A stretch of 64,000 nt of DNA from Pirellulaceae bacterium (GTDB lineage Bacteria > Planctomycetota > Planctomycetia > Pirellulales > Pirellulaceae): assembly GCA_026004775.1 (NCBI GenBank), contig BPJU01000007.1, positions 1 through 64,000 of the forward strand, in the 5' to 3' direction. The notes under the pieces were generated by a model. It did not search any database and was not told the DNA's origin. It saw only the letters and a program-made list of their open reading frames with translations. Of this stretch, positions 27,964-37,520 are shown piece after piece. Each line of letters opens with the position of its first letter. Positions within the stretch are counted from its first letter, which is position 1. Position numbers and translations under genes: made by a program.

Positions 27964-28449
27964 ATGATGCCAAAGCAGTTGTCGATTGTGCCAGAGAGGT
28001 GTACGGGGTGCATGCAGTGTGAGCTGGCTTGTTCCTGGGTGCAGACGGGTACATTCCAGCCGTCGCGCAGTCTGATCCGTGTAAATATCTTTGATGAAGA
28101 AGCCAGTTATGCACCGTATACCTGTTTGCAATGTGACGAAGCCTGGTGCATGACGGTCTGTCCGGTCAATGCCATATCCGTCGACGTGCGAACGGGCGCG
28201 AAAGTGGTACTGGAAAAGCAATGCATCGGTTGCCACTTGTGTACCATTGCATGTCCTTTTGGTACGGTCTTTACGACACCGCGTACCGACACGGCCGCCA
28301 AGTGCCATTTGTGCGGGGGTGATCCGGCCTGTGCTGTGAGTTGTCCGACGCAGGCGATCGAATTCTTGGACGTCGAGCAGTCGGGTCAGTGGTTCGTGCC
28401 GTGGAGCCAGAAGGTGAGCCGGAATCTGGTGGAAGCTCATGCCGGTTAG
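27964..28449 (+). CDS. aorA: Four-cluster ferredoxin subunit of aldehyde oxidoreductase
   Basis: A 161-residue iron-sulfur protein (ATG 27964 or 27967; GGGAG upstream). Four cysteine groups are visible: CTGCMQCELAC, CLQCDEAWCMTVCP, CIGCHLCTIACP and CHLCGGDPACAVSCP, enough for four [4Fe-4S] clusters. It heads an operon with aorB, aorC and aorD in the same order as the Aromatoleum aromaticum AOR locus, where AorA wires the tungsten subunit to the FAD subunit. The inferred role is electron transfer between AorB and AorC in the cytosol. The gap to aorB is 33 bp. Generic DMSO-reductase-type ferredoxins share this fold, but the neighbours decide the call. Confidence 0.85.
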   Translation: MMPKQLSIVPERCTGCMQCELACSWVQTGTFQPSRSLIRVNIFDEEASYAPYTCLQCDEAWCMTVCPVNAISVDVRTGAKVVLEKQCIGCHLCTIACPFGTVFTTPRTDTAAKCHLCGGDPACAVSCPTQAIEFLDVEQSGQWFVPWSQKVSRNLVEAHAG

Positions 28450-28482
28450 GGACGTGGGTCTTGTGGTTCAAAGGAGCCATCC

Positions 28483-30318
28483 ATGTACGGTTGGACAGGC
28501 AAGTTGTTACGGGTCGATTTGACTCGGGGAACCAGCCGCATTGAACCGGTCAACGAGCAATGGTGTCGTGACTACATCGGGGGGCGCGGGCTGGCGGCTC
28601 GCTATTTGTACGAAGAGGTCGATCCGCGGGTCGATCCGTTGTCACCGGAAAACAAGTTGATCTTTGCTTGTGGCCCGCTTACCGGTACGCCCGTTCCGTG
28701 CGGGGCTCGGTATATGGTGGTGACAAAAGGCTATTTGACCGGGGCGATCACCACTTCCAATTCCGGCGGCCATTGGGGGCCGGAATTGCGGTTTGCCGGG
28801 TACGATCTGTTGATCTTGGAGGGGAAAGCGCCGCGGCCTTCGTATCTTTTCATTTATGATGACCACGTGGAGCTGCGCGATGCCCGCTCGTATTGGGGCA
28901 GGACGGTATCGGAGACCGAAGACGGGTTGCGGCGTGAGTTGGGCATACCGGGATTGCGTGTGGCGTTGATCGGGCCTGCGGGCGAGCGGCTGGTGCGGTT
29001 TGCGTGTATCATGAACGACAAGCATCGCGCCGCCGGGCGCAGCGGCGTCGGGGCCGTGATGGGTTCGAAGAATCTGAAAGCGATCGCCGTACGCGGTACG
29101 GGCGGCATTCGCATTGCCGATCCTGAGGCGTTTATGCGGGCCGTCTGGAAAATGCGGGCCGGAATGCAGAACCATCCGGGACGCCGCTCCTTTGCCGAAC
29201 TCGGGACGGCCGCCACGATCGACCTTACTCAGGCCTTCGGCGGGTTGCCTACCAGAAACTTTCAGCAGGGTCAATTCGAGCATTACGACAAGCTCAACGG
29301 CAACGCCATACGCGATACGCGGCTGGTGGCCAACAAGGCCTGTTTTGCGTGCACGATTGCGTGTGGTCGTGTCACGCGTCTGGGGGACGGCTCGGACAAG
29401 TACCTGGTCAATACCCATCCACGCAACTGGCGCATTGCCGGTGAAGGACCCGAATACGAAGCGGCCTGGGCGTTGGGTGCCGATACGGGAGTGGGCGATT
29501 TGGACGCCGTGCTGAAAGCCAATTGGCTGTGCAATGACCTGGGCATGGATCCCATCTCGATGGGTTCCACATTGGCAGCGGCTATGGAGCTGTACGAGCG
29601 AGGCGTGTTGTCGGATGACCAGGTGGAATTGCCGCTGCGATTCGGCTCCGCGGAAGCTCTGGTGCGGATGGTCGAAGCGACAGGCTACCGGGAAGGATTC
29701 GGGGACGAGTTGGCGGAAGGTGCCAAAAGGTTGGGTGAGAAATTCGGCCATCCGGAAGTCTTTATGGGCTCGAAGGGCCAGGAGTTCCCGGCTTATGATC
29801 CGCGCGGCTTCCAGGGCATGGGGGTCGCTTATGCGACGTGCAATCGGGGAGCGTGTCATTTGCGGGCCTGGACACCCGCCATAGAAACCAGCGGACAATA
29901 TGATCCACACACTCCCGAAGGAAAGGCGGCGTGGGTTGTCCAGGAACAGAACCGCACGACGGCTCATGATGCTACGGGGATCTGCTTGTTTGTGGGTGCG
30001 GCCGGTGGTCCGTTGGAAACGTTCGTGCCTTGTACGGCTGCCGCCACAGGGGTGCCGTACACGCTGGAGGATTTTGTGCGGATCGGTGAGCGGACCTGGA
30101 ATCTGGAGCGGTTGTGGAATCTGAAAGCCGGTTTCACTCGAGCCGACGACGCGCTACCTCAGCGATTGCTCAAGGAACCTCACCGCAGTGGGCCGTCCCA
30201 GGGTGTGGTGGTGCACCTGGAGCGGATGTTGGACGACTATTATCGGGAGCGCGGATGGACGGCAGACGGGGTGCCGACACCTGAGAAGCTGGCCGAGTTG
30301 GGTTTGGCCAATGTGTAG
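28483..30318 (+). CDS. aorB: Tungsten-dependent aldehyde:ferredoxin oxidoreductase catalytic subunit
   Basis: A 611-residue AOR-family protein that oxidises aldehydes to acids (or the reverse at low potential) on a tungsto-bispterin centre. Cluster ligands are Cys287, Cys290 and Cys294 (CFACTIAC) and Cys501 (GICLF). The pterin-binding region TTSNSGGHWGPELRFAGYD is intact. The active-site Glu (GPEYEAAWALG) and His (CNRGACHLRAW), corresponding to Glu313 and His448 of the Pyrococcus enzyme, are present. It is preceded by aorA and followed by aorC and aorD. Length is normal for the family. Aldehyde range is unknown; reverse acid reduction or H2 use, reported for the Aromatoleum enzyme, is possible but unproven here. 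Confidence 0.93.
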   Translation: MYGWTGKLLRVDLTRGTSRIEPVNEQWCRDYIGGRGLAARYLYEEVDPRVDPLSPENKLIFACGPLTGTPVPCGARYMVVTKGYLTGAITTSNSGGHWGPELRFAGYDLLILEGKAPRPSYLFIYDDHVELRDARSYWGRTVSETEDGLRRELGIPGLRVALIGPAGERLVRFACIMNDKHRAAGRSGVGAVMGSKNLKAIAVRGTGGIRIADPEAFMRAVWKMRAGMQNHPGRRSFAELGTAATIDLTQAFGGLPTRNFQQGQFEHYDKLNGNAIRDTRLVANKACFACTIACGRVTRLGDGSDKYLVNTHPRNWRIAGEGPEYEAAWALGADTGVGDLDAVLKANWLCNDLGMDPISMGSTLAAAMELYERGVLSDDQVELPLRFGSAEALVRMVEATGYREGFGDELAEGAKRLGEKFGHPEVFMGSKGQEFPAYDPRGFQGMGVAYATCNRGACHLRAWTPAIETSGQYDPHTPEGKAAWVVQEQNRTTAHDATGICLFVGAAGGPLETFVPCTAAATGVPYTLEDFVRIGERTWNLERLWNLKAGFTRADDALPQRLLKEPHRSGPSQGVVVHLERMLDDYYRERGWTADGVPTPEKLAELGLANV

Positions 30319-30379
30319 TCCGTGAACGCGAACGCCGATTGGGGGAGGGCGGCATATTCGGCAGCAAGGAGTACCAGCG

Positions 30380-31771
30380 ATGCCCGTGCATCTGATTGTA
30401 GGTGGTGGTCCGGCAGCCACGAATGCCGTAGAGACGATCCGGCAACTGGATGGTGGCGATTCGCGGATTGTGCTGGTGAGCGATGAGCCGGCTCATTCGC
30501 GGATGGCGTTGCCTTACTGGCTGGCGGGTAAGATCACGCGTGAGCACACCTATACGGGGGACGACGCCTATTTTTCCCGACTCGGTGTGGAAGCTCGGCT
30601 GGGACGGCGCGTCACTGCGCTGGATGTAGCCTCGAAGCGGGCGGAGCTGGATGACGGCACGTCGATTGAATTCGACAATCTGCTTTTGGCAACCGGTGCC
30701 AGTCCGATTCGTCCGGAGCTGCCGGGTGCGGATCTTCCTGGTGTGTTGCCGATGTGGACCTTGGCGCACGCCGAACGGGCCCTTCAGGTACTGGATGGAA
30801 AGGCGGAACCGCGTGTGGTATTGGTCGGGGCCGGCTTCATTGGATTTATTGTACTCAATGCTCTGTTTAAACGCGGTTGCCGGCTGGCCGTGGTTGAACG
30901 CGAGCAGCAGGTGTTGCCTCGCATGCTCGACCCGATGGCCGCGCATATCGTGGAACAATGGCTGCGGCAGCGCAAGGTGGATGTTCGTTGCGGAACGACG
31001 GTCACTCAGATTGAGGCACAATCCGACGGGACCAAACGCGTCTTTTTGGCCAACGGCGAAAACCTGACGGCGGATCTTGTGGTGTTGGCCGTGGGGATTC
31101 GACCGAACGTGGAGCTGGCGCGTGCCGCCGGACTGGAAATCGATCCGGGGATTCTGGTCAACGAAAAGATGCAGACCAGTGTGCCCTTTGTGTACGCCGG
31201 CGGCGACGTGGCTCAAGGACCCGTGCTCGGTTCCACCAAACGGGAAATCCATGCCATCCAACCGACAGCCGTCGATCATGGCCGTGTGGCCGGCGCCAAT
31301 ATGGCGGGGCGCGAGGTGCGCTATCCGGGAAGTCTGGCCATGAATGTGGTCGACGTGTGCGGCTTGCAGACGGCCAGTTTCGGCCGGTGGGATTCCGGTG
31401 CCGAACATGAAATGGTCATCCACAATGCCGCTGACAAGATCTATCGCAAACTGGTTTGGGAAGGGGATCGCATCGTCGGCGCGATCTTTATAGGGCGGGC
31501 AGAAGACATGGGCTTGCTCACCGACGTCGGCATGGTCAAAGGCATGATCCAGACGCAGGCCTCTCTGGGGATTTGGAAGAACTATTTGGAACAGAACCCG
31601 TTCGATATCCGGCGGGCATTTGTGGGAGCGGGGATCGCCCAGAGGTTATTGCAGAGTACTTTGTTGGGGATGCCTTCGCGACCCCGCGGCTACCAGCCGG
31701 CGGGCGAGGCTCAAGCTCCCGTCGGTTCGGCGCATCGAGTTTATGTCTCCAGCCGGCATGCCGTTTCGTGA
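30380..31771 (+). CDS. aorC: FAD/NAD(P)-dependent oxidoreductase subunit of aldehyde oxidoreductase
   Basis: A 463-residue pyridine-nucleotide-disulfide-type flavoprotein. The N-terminal FAD loop is HLIVGGGPAATNAVETI; the NAD(H) loop is VVLVGAGFIGFIVLNAL near residue 150; the second FAD motif FVYAGGDVAQG lies near 273. The redox-active CxxxxC of glutathione-reductase types is absent, fitting an NADH-oxidase/NADH:ferredoxin branch. Its place between aorB and aorD matches AorC of Aromatoleum, which transfers electrons from the AOR complex to NAD+. The stop lies eight bases before the ATG of aorD. Confidence 0.85.
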   Translation: MPVHLIVGGGPAATNAVETIRQLDGGDSRIVLVSDEPAHSRMALPYWLAGKITREHTYTGDDAYFSRLGVEARLGRRVTALDVASKRAELDDGTSIEFDNLLLATGASPIRPELPGADLPGVLPMWTLAHAERALQVLDGKAEPRVVLVGAGFIGFIVLNALFKRGCRLAVVEREQQVLPRMLDPMAAHIVEQWLRQRKVDVRCGTTVTQIEAQSDGTKRVFLANGENLTADLVVLAVGIRPNVELARAAGLEIDPGILVNEKMQTSVPFVYAGGDVAQGPVLGSTKREIHAIQPTAVDHGRVAGANMAGREVRYPGSLAMNVVDVCGLQTASFGRWDSGAEHEMVIHNAADKIYRKLVWEGDRIVGAIFIGRAEDMGLLTDVGMVKGMIQTQASLGIWKNYLEQNPFDIRRAFVGAGIAQRLLQSTLLGMPSRPRGYQPAGEAQAPVGSAHRVYVSSRHAVS

Positions 31772-31779
31772 GGCGAGCG

Positions 31780-32007
31780 ATGCAGATTCGTGTGAAGTTG
31801 ATGGGGGTGCTGAAGGAAAAGACGCCTCCGGACGGCACTTTGAACGTTCCTGACGATGCGACGGTGGCGTCGGTTTTGGAGCAATTGAAAATCGACCCGG
31901 GGCTCGTGCAGGCCTGCACGGTGAACGGCCAGTGGGTGCGCGATCGGAGCCGGGTTCTGGCCGATGGGGATGAGCTTGTCGTACTTCCCCCTGTCGGCGG
32001 TGGCTGA
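31780..32007 (+). CDS. aorD: MoaD/ThiS-like sulfur carrier of the aor operon
   Basis: A 75-residue ubiquitin-fold protein ending in PPVGGG, the exposed Gly-Gly tail used for C-terminal adenylation and thiocarboxylation in MoaD-type sulfur carriers. The ATG at 31780 is 8 bases after the aorC stop, so the genes are translationally close. Dedicated MoaD-like proteins accompany tungsten AOR operons and are thought to help deliver or mature the pterin dithiolene. A general MoaD role is equally possible. Confidence 0.85.
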   Translation: MQIRVKLMGVLKEKTPPDGTLNVPDDATVASVLEQLKIDPGLVQACTVNGQWVRDRSRVLADGDELVVLPPVGGG

Positions 32008-32031
32008 CAACCAGATGGCGGACAGACCATC

Positions 32032-33816
32032 ATGCGGCAGTTCTTCCGCTTGTTGAGGGTAACGCGGAGCGTTCACGTGGTAAAGGAAAGCTGGCCTGCC
32101 GGTGGCTGTGGGGCAAGCAGCTTATTGTTGTCGGTGGTGGTTCTGGCTTTTCTGGCGAGCGGATTGAGCATGGCACAAACGGCCGACGTGGTTTTTTGGG
32201 GTGGCTATGTGGCCACGATGGTCGAAGCGCAACCGTCGGCCACGGCTGTGGCGGTGCGTGGCGATCGTATTTTAGCGGTGGGGAGTGACGAGCAGGTGTT
32301 GCGGTTGGCTGGTCCCCAAACGCGTCGCATCGCACTGGAAGGCCGTTTTCTTATGCCGGGCTTTATCGATGCGCACGGGCATTTGTTGAGTTTGGGTGAA
32401 AGCCGGATGAGGCTGGAGCTGAGCCAGGTGCGCAACTGGCAGGAATTGGTCCAGCGGGTGGCTGAGGCGGCGCGGGTTGCCGATCCTGGCCAGTGGATCG
32501 TCGGGCGAGGCTGGCACCAGGAAAAATGGGATGCGACGCCGCCGGATGCTGTCGAGGGTTACCCGGTTCATAACGCTCTGAGTGCCGCTGTGCCTGATCA
32601 TCCGGTACTTCTCATCCATGCCACGGGACACATGCTGCTTGTCAATGCTTGTGCCATGGAGCTTGCAGGCATCACCAGCCAGACACCGGATCCGCCCGGG
32701 GGGCGGGTGTTACGCACGCCGGACGGTAAACCGACCGGCGTGTTGCGTGAAAATGCGATGCAGCTTGCGTACCGGGTGTACGAGCGCCAGCAGAGAGAAC
32801 GGCCTGACGCGGAGAAGGATCGAGAGCGACTGCGAGCCTTGCAACTGGCCCAAGACGAGTGCTTGCGATTGGGCGTCACCAGTTTCCACGACGCCGGCTC
32901 ATCTCTGGATGATGTGCGTTTTTTTCGGCAAGCCGTGGATCGGGGAGAGTTGCGGCTGCGGTTATACGTGATGCTTAACGAGAGCAATGAGCGGCTGGCA
33001 TCCCGGTTAGCCGAGGTGCGTATGGTGGACTATGGTGGGGGGTGGCTTACGGTCCGAGCGATCAAGCGCTTTGCCGACGGAGCTTTGGGGACGCACGGGG
33101 CGTGGATGCTGGCGCCGTATGAAGACTTGCCGGGAGAAACGGGTAACGTAGTGCAGCCGATCGAGGAATTGCGGAAAACGGCGGAACTGGCTCTCCGGTA
33201 TGATTACCAGTTGTGCGTGCACGCCATCGGCGATCGTGCCAATCGTGAAGTGCTCGATTTGTTCGAGCAGGTAATGAAGCAAAGCGGTCGCGGATCGGAG
33301 TTGCGCTGGCGAATCGAGCATGCTCAGCACTTGCATCCGGATGATATTCCGCGGTTTGGGCGGCTGGGTGTCATAGCTTCCATGCAGGCTGTTCATGCGG
33401 TTTCGGATGGGCCGTTTGTGGTGGAGCGTCTCGGGTGGCGCCGGGCGGCCGAAGGGGCGTATGCCTGGGCCAGTTTGTTGCGATCCGGGGCGATCATCGC
33501 CAACGGGACGGACGTGCCGGTCGAGCCTGTAGACCCGATCGCCAATTTTCTGGCGGCCATCACACGCCGCATGGCCAACGGAGAGCTCTTTTTTCCCGAA
33601 CAGGCGATGACTCGCTGGCAGGCGCTCCGCTCGTATACGCGTGACGCGGCCTACGCCGCCTTTGAAGAAGACCGCAAAGGGATTGTGCGGCCCGGGGCCC
33701 TGGCGGACCTGGTAGTGATATCGGAAAATCTTTTGACGGCGCCGGAGGAGAACATCCGCAGGGCACGGGTCGATCTGACTATGGTGGGAGGGCGTATCCA
33801 GTACGAACGGCGCTGA
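32032..33816 (+). CDS. Exported amidohydrolase (YtcJ/NfdA-like)
   Basis: A 594-residue metal-dependent amidohydrolase with an N-terminal hydrophobic export segment (LLLSVVVLAFLASGLSMAQ, about residues 31-49). The metal site is visible as PGFIDAHGHLLS (HxH), with further His in VHAIGDRAN and EHAQHLHPDD and the Asp in NGTDVPVEPVDP; this is the YtcJ/N-substituted-formamide deformylase pattern. Substrate unknown. It starts 24 bp after aorD and could be co-transcribed, but nothing in its family ties it to aldehyde oxidation. Confidence 0.8.
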   Translation: MRQFFRLLRVTRSVHVVKESWPAGGCGASSLLLSVVVLAFLASGLSMAQTADVVFWGGYVATMVEAQPSATAVAVRGDRILAVGSDEQVLRLAGPQTRRIALEGRFLMPGFIDAHGHLLSLGESRMRLELSQVRNWQELVQRVAEAARVADPGQWIVGRGWHQEKWDATPPDAVEGYPVHNALSAAVPDHPVLLIHATGHMLLVNACAMELAGITSQTPDPPGGRVLRTPDGKPTGVLRENAMQLAYRVYERQQRERPDAEKDRERLRALQLAQDECLRLGVTSFHDAGSSLDDVRFFRQAVDRGELRLRLYVMLNESNERLASRLAEVRMVDYGGGWLTVRAIKRFADGALGTHGAWMLAPYEDLPGETGNVVQPIEELRKTAELALRYDYQLCVHAIGDRANREVLDLFEQVMKQSGRGSELRWRIEHAQHLHPDDIPRFGRLGVIASMQAVHAVSDGPFVVERLGWRRAAEGAYAWASLLRSGAIIANGTDVPVEPVDPIANFLAAITRRMANGELFFPEQAMTRWQALRSYTRDAAYAAFEEDRKGIVRPGALADLVVISENLLTAPEENIRRARVDLTMVGGRIQYERR

Positions 33817-33920
33817 CCCGATACTCACGGCACCGTTGCGGCTGCTGTAATGCCTTATAGCCCAGTACATCGAATAAACCTGTGTGATGAATTGCATCGA
33901 TGTAATGTGCCGGTAGACCG

Positions 33921-36188
33921 ATGACTTTATCGCGCGACGACATCGCGAGCGCTTATCTTTCACAACTGTTGTACGAACCGTACCGCGTCCAGGAGGAAGC
34001 GCTGCTGGCCTGGTTTACCAGCGACCAAGGGGTGTTGGTGTGTGCTCCCACCGGTACTGGAAAAACTCTGATTGCCGAGGCGGCAGTCTTTGAAGCTCTT
34101 CACGCGGGCAAGTCGCTCTACTACACCACGCCGTTGATCGCATTGACAGAGCAGAAATTCTCGGAGCTTCAGGTGGCTGCGGTTCGCTGGGGTTTTGATC
34201 CTAACCAAATCGGTCTGGTGACGGGCCATCGCCGAGTCAATCCTCAGGCACCTGTACTAGTGGTAGTGGCCGAAATTCTGCTGAATCGTTTGCTTCATAA
34301 AGATATGTTCTGCTGGGAGGAAGTTTTTGCTGTGGTGATGGATGAGTTCCACAGCTTTAATGATCCGGAAAGAGGAATTGTTTGGGAGTTTACGCTCGGG
34401 TTACTGCCGTCTCATGTCAAACTATTGTTATTGTCGGCGACTGTGGGAAATGTGTATGAGTTCTCTCAGTGGTTGCGAGTCCAGCAGAGTCGGTCGTTGG
34501 AAATAGTTGTGAGCGATGAACGTCGTGTGCCGCTGGTATTTCATTGGGTGGATGATTTGTTGTTGGATGAACAAATCGAGCAGATGGCACAAGGGGAAGA
34601 GCCGAATCGGCGCACGCCTGCTTTGGTTTTTTGTTTCAATCGCGAGGAGTGTTGGAGCATCGCGGAGCGGTTGAAAGGGCGCCGGCTGCTTCAGGACGGC
34701 CAGCAGGAACAGATTGCCGAAGCTTTGCGGGAATTCGACCTTTCCACCGGTGCTGGGCCCAAGTTGAGGCAGTTGCTGTTGCGGGGCGTGGGGGTGCATC
34801 ACGCGGGCGTGTTGGGAAAGTATCGCCGCATTGTGGAGAACTTATTCCAGCGAAAATTGTTGGCCGTAACGGTCTGTACGGAAACGTTGGCGGCAGGAAT
34901 CAACTTGCCGGCTCGGAGTGTCGTCCTTCCGACTCTTTTGAAAGGCCCGGCCGGCGATAAACGCTTGCTTGATCCGAGCAGCGCCCACCAAATGTTCGGC
35001 CGGGCGGGAAGGCCCCAGTATGACACGCAAGGATTCGTGTTTGCTTTGGCGCACGAGGATGATGTGCAGTATTTGCGGTGGAAAGAAAAATACGACCAGA
35101 TCCCCGCGGACACGCGCGACCCGAATTTGTTGCGTGCCAAGAAAGCTTTGGAGCGGAAGCGTCCGCGGCGCCGCACGACCGAGCAGTACTGGGAAAAATC
35201 ACATTTCGAAAAGCTCTGCGCAGCTCCGCCACGCAAATTGCGCAGTCGCGGCCGGCTGCCGTGGCGATTGCTGGCCTATATGCTGGAGGCGTCTCCCGAA
35301 GTGGACCGCGTGCGGCAACTGGTCCAGCGAAGGTTGTTACCGGGAAAAGAGCTGATCGAACAGCAGCAGTACCTGGAGCGGATGTTACGCGTATTACACC
35401 GGGCGGGTTACGTGCAACTGGAACCACCGCCACCAGTGGCGCCGCCTGGGGATCCGGCCATCGAATCGTATCGACCGCAGATGGCCTATCCCACCGATCG
35501 ACTGCCTTGGCTGCTCAAATTGCGAGGCGTTAACCCACTGTACGGCCTTTTCCTGGGGAACTATCTGGGGGCTGCCGATCAGACGGAACGATTGTTGGCT
35601 TGGGAAAGTCTCTTGGAGCTTCCGGCCAGTTTAGGGCGAGCCTTGGCCGTACCGGGCTACGAAGAACTGCCACCGGGACCGCTGGCAGAAACACGCCTCA
35701 ACCCGTTGCTGTTGCAATTGGGGTTGGCTACGGCCGAGCAATTAGCACCGCCAAAGCCGCAGGAAGACGAGGAGCAGGAACGGGCCTCTCGCCGCCGGCG
35801 AGGATACTTCGAAGAACCTCCACCTCCGATCCTCACTCTGCCAGAAAAACTGTGGCTCATTTTTCAACACGATTACCCAGAGGTGACCGATGTGGTTATC
35901 CGTCCCGTATGGGCGGCGGGTGCCGTGCTGGAACATGGGGGCAACTTCAACAAGTTCATCACCAGCCGCGGGTTGCAAAAGCAGGAGGGAATCGTGTTCC
36001 GGCACTTGTTGCGGCTGATTCTGCTGCTTTGCGAATTCCAGCAAATCACTCCCGCCGACATGCCGCACGACCAATGGCAGGGTGACCTCCAGCAGCTCGT
36101 CAACCGGTTGGTAGCCACATGTCGCCAGGTCGATCCGGAAAGTACCGACAAGGCTCTTGAAGAAGCGGAACAAGCCGTGGACGAGTAG
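33921..36188 (+). CDS. Ski2-like DEAD/DEAH-box helicase
   Basis: A 755-residue ATP-dependent helicase. Motif I is APTGTGKT (about residues 41-48), motif II DEFH, motif III SATVGN and motif VI HQMFGRAGRPQYDTQG. Motifs II and VI place it with Ski2/Mtr4/Hel308-type superfamily 2 enzymes. A positively charged linker (KKALERKRPRRRTTEQYW) leads into a helical C-terminal half reminiscent of the DSHCT region. Such proteins unwind RNA or DNA; the substrate cannot be told here. It is a single gene with no nuclease or restriction partner nearby, so a defence role is not supported. Confidence 0.85.
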   Translation: MTLSRDDIASAYLSQLLYEPYRVQEEALLAWFTSDQGVLVCAPTGTGKTLIAEAAVFEALHAGKSLYYTTPLIALTEQKFSELQVAAVRWGFDPNQIGLVTGHRRVNPQAPVLVVVAEILLNRLLHKDMFCWEEVFAVVMDEFHSFNDPERGIVWEFTLGLLPSHVKLLLLSATVGNVYEFSQWLRVQQSRSLEIVVSDERRVPLVFHWVDDLLLDEQIEQMAQGEEPNRRTPALVFCFNREECWSIAERLKGRRLLQDGQQEQIAEALREFDLSTGAGPKLRQLLLRGVGVHHAGVLGKYRRIVENLFQRKLLAVTVCTETLAAGINLPARSVVLPTLLKGPAGDKRLLDPSSAHQMFGRAGRPQYDTQGFVFALAHEDDVQYLRWKEKYDQIPADTRDPNLLRAKKALERKRPRRRTTEQYWEKSHFEKLCAAPPRKLRSRGRLPWRLLAYMLEASPEVDRVRQLVQRRLLPGKELIEQQQYLERMLRVLHRAGYVQLEPPPPVAPPGDPAIESYRPQMAYPTDRLPWLLKLRGVNPLYGLFLGNYLGAADQTERLLAWESLLELPASLGRALAVPGYEELPPGPLAETRLNPLLLQLGLATAEQLAPPKPQEDEEQERASRRRRGYFEEPPPPILTLPEKLWLIFQHDYPEVTDVVIRPVWAAGAVLEHGGNFNKFITSRGLQKQEGIVFRHLLRLILLLCEFQQITPADMPHDQWQGDLQQLVNRLVATCRQVDPESTDKALEEAEQAVDE

Positions 36189-36257
36189 TCCAGGTGTTCT
36201 CCTAACGTCAGCCTCTCATGTATCCCTCCCGGCATCCATTCGGTTGCCACCTGTCAC

Positions 36258-36545
36258 TTGGGAGGCGAAGATTGTTTGGTCTGCGGCATGGAGAGATTGG
36301 TCAAGCGTGCGGTGTGCAAGCCGCAGGGAATGGCGACTTGTCGAACGGGTTTCCAGGAGACGCTGGATGGGCAGAAGCGATCGGGGGCTCCGGTGAACAA
36401 GGTTTTGAACGGGGAGATGGAGCCGAAAACCATTGCATTGCGTTTGGGGCCGCCTCCTGAGGATTACGGTCAATGGACGCTTCGGTTGCTGGCGCAGCAG
36501 GTGGTGGAGCCTGGAATCGTAAGCGTACACCGGCACCATTCTTGA
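36258..36545 (+). mobile_element. IS630-family transposase remnant
   Basis: A 95-residue reading contains PPEDYGQWTLRLLAQQVVE followed by PGIVSVHRHH, which closely resembles the conserved helix-turn-helix end of IS630-type transposases (PPEGxxxWTLRLLADRLVEL...SxETV). The catalytic DDE part is absent, and the upstream half is only loosely similar. A dead fragment directly next to an IS66 remnant. Confidence 0.6.
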
Positions 36546-36561
36546 CGGGGTTGGAAGGCTG

Positions 36562-37338
36562 ATGGTGTGGTCTCGGAACACGCCGTTTTTTGAGCAGAGG
36601 AGCCGCCCTGTGAAGGAAGCTGCGCGTACCCGGAAGTCCCGTGAATGGAGCAACCGCCTCAGACGCTTGAAGAACTCCAGGTTCACCGTAGCAGAATTCT
36701 GCTGGCAGGAGCAGGTTTCCGTAGCCACGTTTTATTACTGGAATCGGCCTGCACGGCACCTCGCCACGCAGCGAACACCCGAAGGCCACGTTATGCCCAA
36801 CACAGCCCGCGGCAACTGTGAACCTGGCCACTAAGTCGGGCTCGACGGCTCCCGATGAACCAGCGTTTTGCCCCTTCCAGGTCAGCTTTGCACCCAAGCC
36901 AGCCGTGCTGGTTGTTCGAGTTCCCGGTGATGTGGAATTCCGGGTGGAAGCTGAGCCGCAACTGGCTGAAAAACTGGCCGGCCAAGTCCTCCAGCTTACC
37001 CTTGTGCCGCAGGAGGCTCGATGATGCTTGGCTTGGCATCCCACTTTGATGGCCTGGATTAGACCGTAACGGGAAATCAACGTTTTTCATTCGCTGTTGC
37101 TGTTCACCGACCCAATCGATAATCGAAAATCTTTGTGTATACGCGGCCAACGGACAAGGGCAAAGGCAGTGACGGCCATTCGGGGATCGTACAAGAGAAA
37201 TTCGGGGCCGATCCAACCGACGGCAGCTTGTTCGTATTCGTCAACCGGGCGCGGAACCGGATGAAAATGCTGCATTTCGATGGCCAGGGATTCTGGTTGT
37301 ACTACCGGGTGCTGGAGGCAGGCACGTTCGGTGCATAA
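36562..37338 (+). mobile_element. IS66-family remnant (tnpA and tnpB pieces)
   Basis: Two orphan accessory genes of an IS66 element. At 36562-36834 the reading FTVAEFCWQEQVSVATFYYW matches IS66 TnpA; it is continued out of frame at 36818-37024 (CPFQVSF, VEFRVEAEPQLAEKL). At 37135-37338, GSLFVFVNRARNRMKMLHFD and the ending EAGTF match TnpB. The transposase TnpC and clear terminal repeats are missing and tnpA is frameshifted, so the element is immobile. It may be the source family of the MITE at 56611-56821. Confidence 0.75.
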
Positions 37339-37383
37339 CGCGGGCTGCGCAGCCCCGACTTCCGCCTGATGGAGCGTCAACTC

Positions 37384-37520
37384 CCCACGGCCGAGACGGC
37401 CGTGCCACGGCCGTGTGGGTTACCCAAGATGCTGGTTCAGACCGGTGTGTAACGATCTTGAACTTCGTTCGTAGCGGAAGTCGCCAGGCCGACGCTCCAG
37501 CGTCGGCCGCACCACCTCCG
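37384..37520. repeat. Palindromic repeat, inverted partial copy
   Basis: Hairpin B (CACGGCCGAGACGGCCGTG, 37386-37404) precedes the conserved spacer and hairpin A (about 37475-37520), the reverse order and orientation of the copies at 998-1437 and 7800-8277. Hairpin A here has inner arms GGCCGACGC/GCGTCGGCC and an imperfect outer arm. Positions 37521-37958 hold no gene or element I can identify. Confidence 0.65.

Noticed and set aside
26728-28440. A 570-codon minus-strand frame
   Set aside because: Antisense to the multiheme cytochrome and aorA genes, with no recognisable domain.
28642-29967. A 441-codon minus-strand frame
   Set aside because: Antisense to aorB, whose family motifs are unambiguous.
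33921-36188. Helicase as part of a defence system
   Set aside because: No nuclease, methylase, Argonaute or other defence gene is adjacent; the neighbours are an amidohydrolase and dead insertion sequences.
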